A DNA stretch of 8,605 nt from JALOOE01 sp964423545. GTDB taxonomy: Bacteria; Chloroflexota; Anaerolineae; CG2-30-64-16. This document shows positions 7,853 to 8,605 of this stretch, piece after piece (positions within the stretch are counted from its first letter, which is position 1; each line of letters opens with the position of its first letter). The translations under genes and the position numbers were made by a program. Below the pieces are notes generated by a model. The model was not told where the DNA came from. It was given only the letters and a program-made list of their open reading frames with translations, and searched no databases. The stretch is from the NCBI GenBank assembly GCA_964423545.1, contig CAYRFV010000244.1:1-8605 (forward strand), in the 5' to 3' direction.

Positions 7853-7941
7853 TGGTTGCGGGGAGCGGAGTTCGGCGACGGGACCGCGATGGCGACTGGC
7901 CGGCGCACCGCCATCTCGCGCCGCCGCGCTGGGACGACTGA
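7852..7941 (+). CDS. Possible 29-codon ORF coupled to the atpE stop (doubtful)
   Basis: An ATG at 7852 overlaps the atpE stop as TGATG and opens a frame of 29 codons rich in Arg, Asp and Trp, ending in TGA at 7939-7941. The only support is the coupled start and the fact that it fills much of the spacer. No ATP synthase subunit is known at this position, there is no ribosome site of its own, and the composition looks like ordinary GC-rich spacer. It could be a short coupling peptide or chance. Confidence 0.15.
   Translation: MVAGSGVRRRDRDGDWPAHRHLAPPRWDD
7888..7915 (+). other. Intercistronic hairpin between atpE and atpF
   Basis: GATGGCG (7888-7894) pairs perfectly with CGCCATC (7909-7915) around a 14-nt loop. 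CGC (7885-7887) can extend the stem against GCG (7918-7920) across a 2-nt bulge. A second small stem, GGGAC (7931-7935) with GTCCC (7943-7947), follows. No T-run is present, so full termination is unlikely. The structures could mark an mRNA processing or stability point that helps make more c than b subunit. Confidence 0.4.
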
Positions 7942-7967
7942 AGTCCCCCATCGGCCATCCGCGACCT

Positions 7968-7974
7968 AAGGAGG
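7968..7974 (+). promoter_or_regulatory. Strong ribosome binding site fixing the TTG start of atpF
   Basis: AAGGAGG, a full match to the anti-Shine-Dalgarno core, ends 5 nt before TTG at 7980. No ATG or GTG stands at a usable distance, so the site decides in favour of the TTG start and the N-terminus MEQLGINLGLL. Confidence 0.75.
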
Positions 7975-7979
7975 GATCC

Positions 7980-8477
7980 TTGGAACAACTTGGCATCAAT
8001 CTCGGGCTGTTAGTCTCACAGCTTGTTAACTTCATCCTCCTTGCTGTGTTGCTCTATCTGGTGCTCTACAAGCCCGTTCTGCGCATGCTCAACGAGCGCC
8101 GCGACCGCATTGCGCGCAGCATGGCCGACGTGGACGCCGCGCGCGACGCCGCGGCCAAAGCGCAGTTGGAATACGATCGCAGAGTCGCCGAGGCCCAGCG
8201 CCGGGCGCAAGAGATCATCGCGCAGGCGGCTCAGACCGGTGAGAAGGCCAAGGCCGACATCGTGGCCGATGCGCAGCGCGAAGCCGAAAAGATCAAGCAG
8301 GACGCCCTCGCCGACGCGGAATTGCAGAAAGCGCGGGCGTTGGTCGATGTACAAAGCCAAATCGCCAGCCTTTCGATGCTGGCGACCGAGCGCGTGCTCG
8401 GTCAGGCGGTGGACGAGACGACGCAGCGCCAACTGATCAGCCGCTTTTTGGCAGACCTGGGTAAAGCGCAGCCATGA
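7980..8477 (+). CDS. atpF: F-type ATP synthase subunit b
   Basis: Peripheral stalk subunit that ties the membrane a subunit to the catalytic head; 165 residues, close to the usual 156-170. A single N-terminal membrane helix (about 9-30, LGLLVSQLVNFILLAVLLYL) is followed by the typical YKPVLRMLNERRDRI. A long Ala/Glu/Arg/Lys-rich coiled-coil helix (about 40-135) and a C-terminal delta-binding part (ERVLGQAVDETTQRQLISRFLADLG) complete it. The start is TTG with a near-perfect ribosome site. The stop TGA overlaps the atpH start as ATGA, so b and delta are probably translationally coupled. Confidence 0.95.
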   Translation: MEQLGINLGLLVSQLVNFILLAVLLYLVLYKPVLRMLNERRDRIARSMADVDAARDAAAKAQLEYDRRVAEAQRRAQEIIAQAAQTGEKAKADIVADAQREAEKIKQDALADAELQKARALVDVQSQIASLSMLATERVLGQAVDETTQRQLISRFLADLGKAQP

Positions 8478-8605
8478 GCACGCAAGACCGCGCGCGCAGC
8501 TATGCCGAAGCCTTCTATGCCGCAGCACTGGAGCGCTGGTTGGCGGCGCTGGACGCTGCGTCTGCTGCATTGGCGAAGGATCGCATCCTGCTCGATCGTG
8601 CACAG
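8474..8605 (+). CDS. atpH: F-type ATP synthase subunit delta, N-terminal 44 residues only
   Basis: The delta subunit joins the b stalk to the top of the alpha/beta head. Only 44 codons lie in the window and the frame is open to the right edge. The visible part, with RARSYAEAFYAAALERWLAAL, fits the first helix of the family (A..YA.AL...A). The ATG at 8474 overlaps the atpF stop by 4 nt. Position after atpF in the standard a-c-b-delta order supports the call more than the short sequence does. Confidence 0.85.
   Translation, partial: MSTQDRARSYAEAFYAAALERWLAALDAASAALAKDRILLDRAQ

Noticed and set aside
6512..8603. Minus-strand frames antisense to the atp genes (6512-7267, 7119-7610, 7595-8035, 8016-8603)
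   Set aside because: They are mirror frames of well-identified ATP synthase subunits with no domain support.

Overview
The window reads as an ordinary chromosomal stretch of a GC-rich bacterium, most likely a member of the Chloroflexota (Anaerolineae/Caldilineae-like). That placement rests on the style of the F-type ATP synthase a and c subunits and on general gene character; it is inference, because no marker such as rRNA is present. There are nine supported protein-coding genes (two cut by the window edges), no RNA genes, no mobile elements and no CRISPR array.

Left part, minus strand (1-5451): read in the direction of transcription, the order is birA (biotin--protein ligase, catalytic type without a DNA-binding domain), a small secreted and membrane-anchored Pro/Ala/Thr-rich protein of unknown function, a GT-C/GT39-type membrane glycosyltransferase, and phosphoenolpyruvate carboxylase (ppc). 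The ppc gene is open from 2355 to the left edge and loses about 130 C-terminal residues there. A sigma70-type promoter (4597-4569) sits between birA and the Pro-rich gene, so the last three genes look like one operon, while birA has its own extended -10 promoter.

Centre (5452-5613): a divergent intergenic region holds the birA promoter, a near-perfect 13-bp-arm dyad at 5490-5522, and a TTGACA-type promoter driving a stand-alone RfaH/LoaP-like NusG paralogue on the plus strand.

Right part, plus strand (6208-8605): the start of an ATP synthase operon in the order atpZ, atpB (a), atpE (c), atpF (b), atpH (delta, cut by the edge). It has a good promoter at 6248-6276, preceded by an A+T-rich element with phased direct repeats. 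Genes are tightly packed, with 4-nt overlaps at atpZ/atpB and atpF/atpH. The exception is a 127-nt atpE-atpF gap, which contains a hairpin and a possible 29-codon ORF. The c subunit lacks the Na+ ligands, so a proton-driven enzyme is expected.

No convincing new multi-gene system is visible. The points most worth a second look are the dyad between birA and the NusG paralogue, the pairing of a Thr/Pro-rich anchored protein with a GT39-type enzyme, the specialised NusG paralogue next to the ATP synthase operon, and the atpE-atpF spacer.
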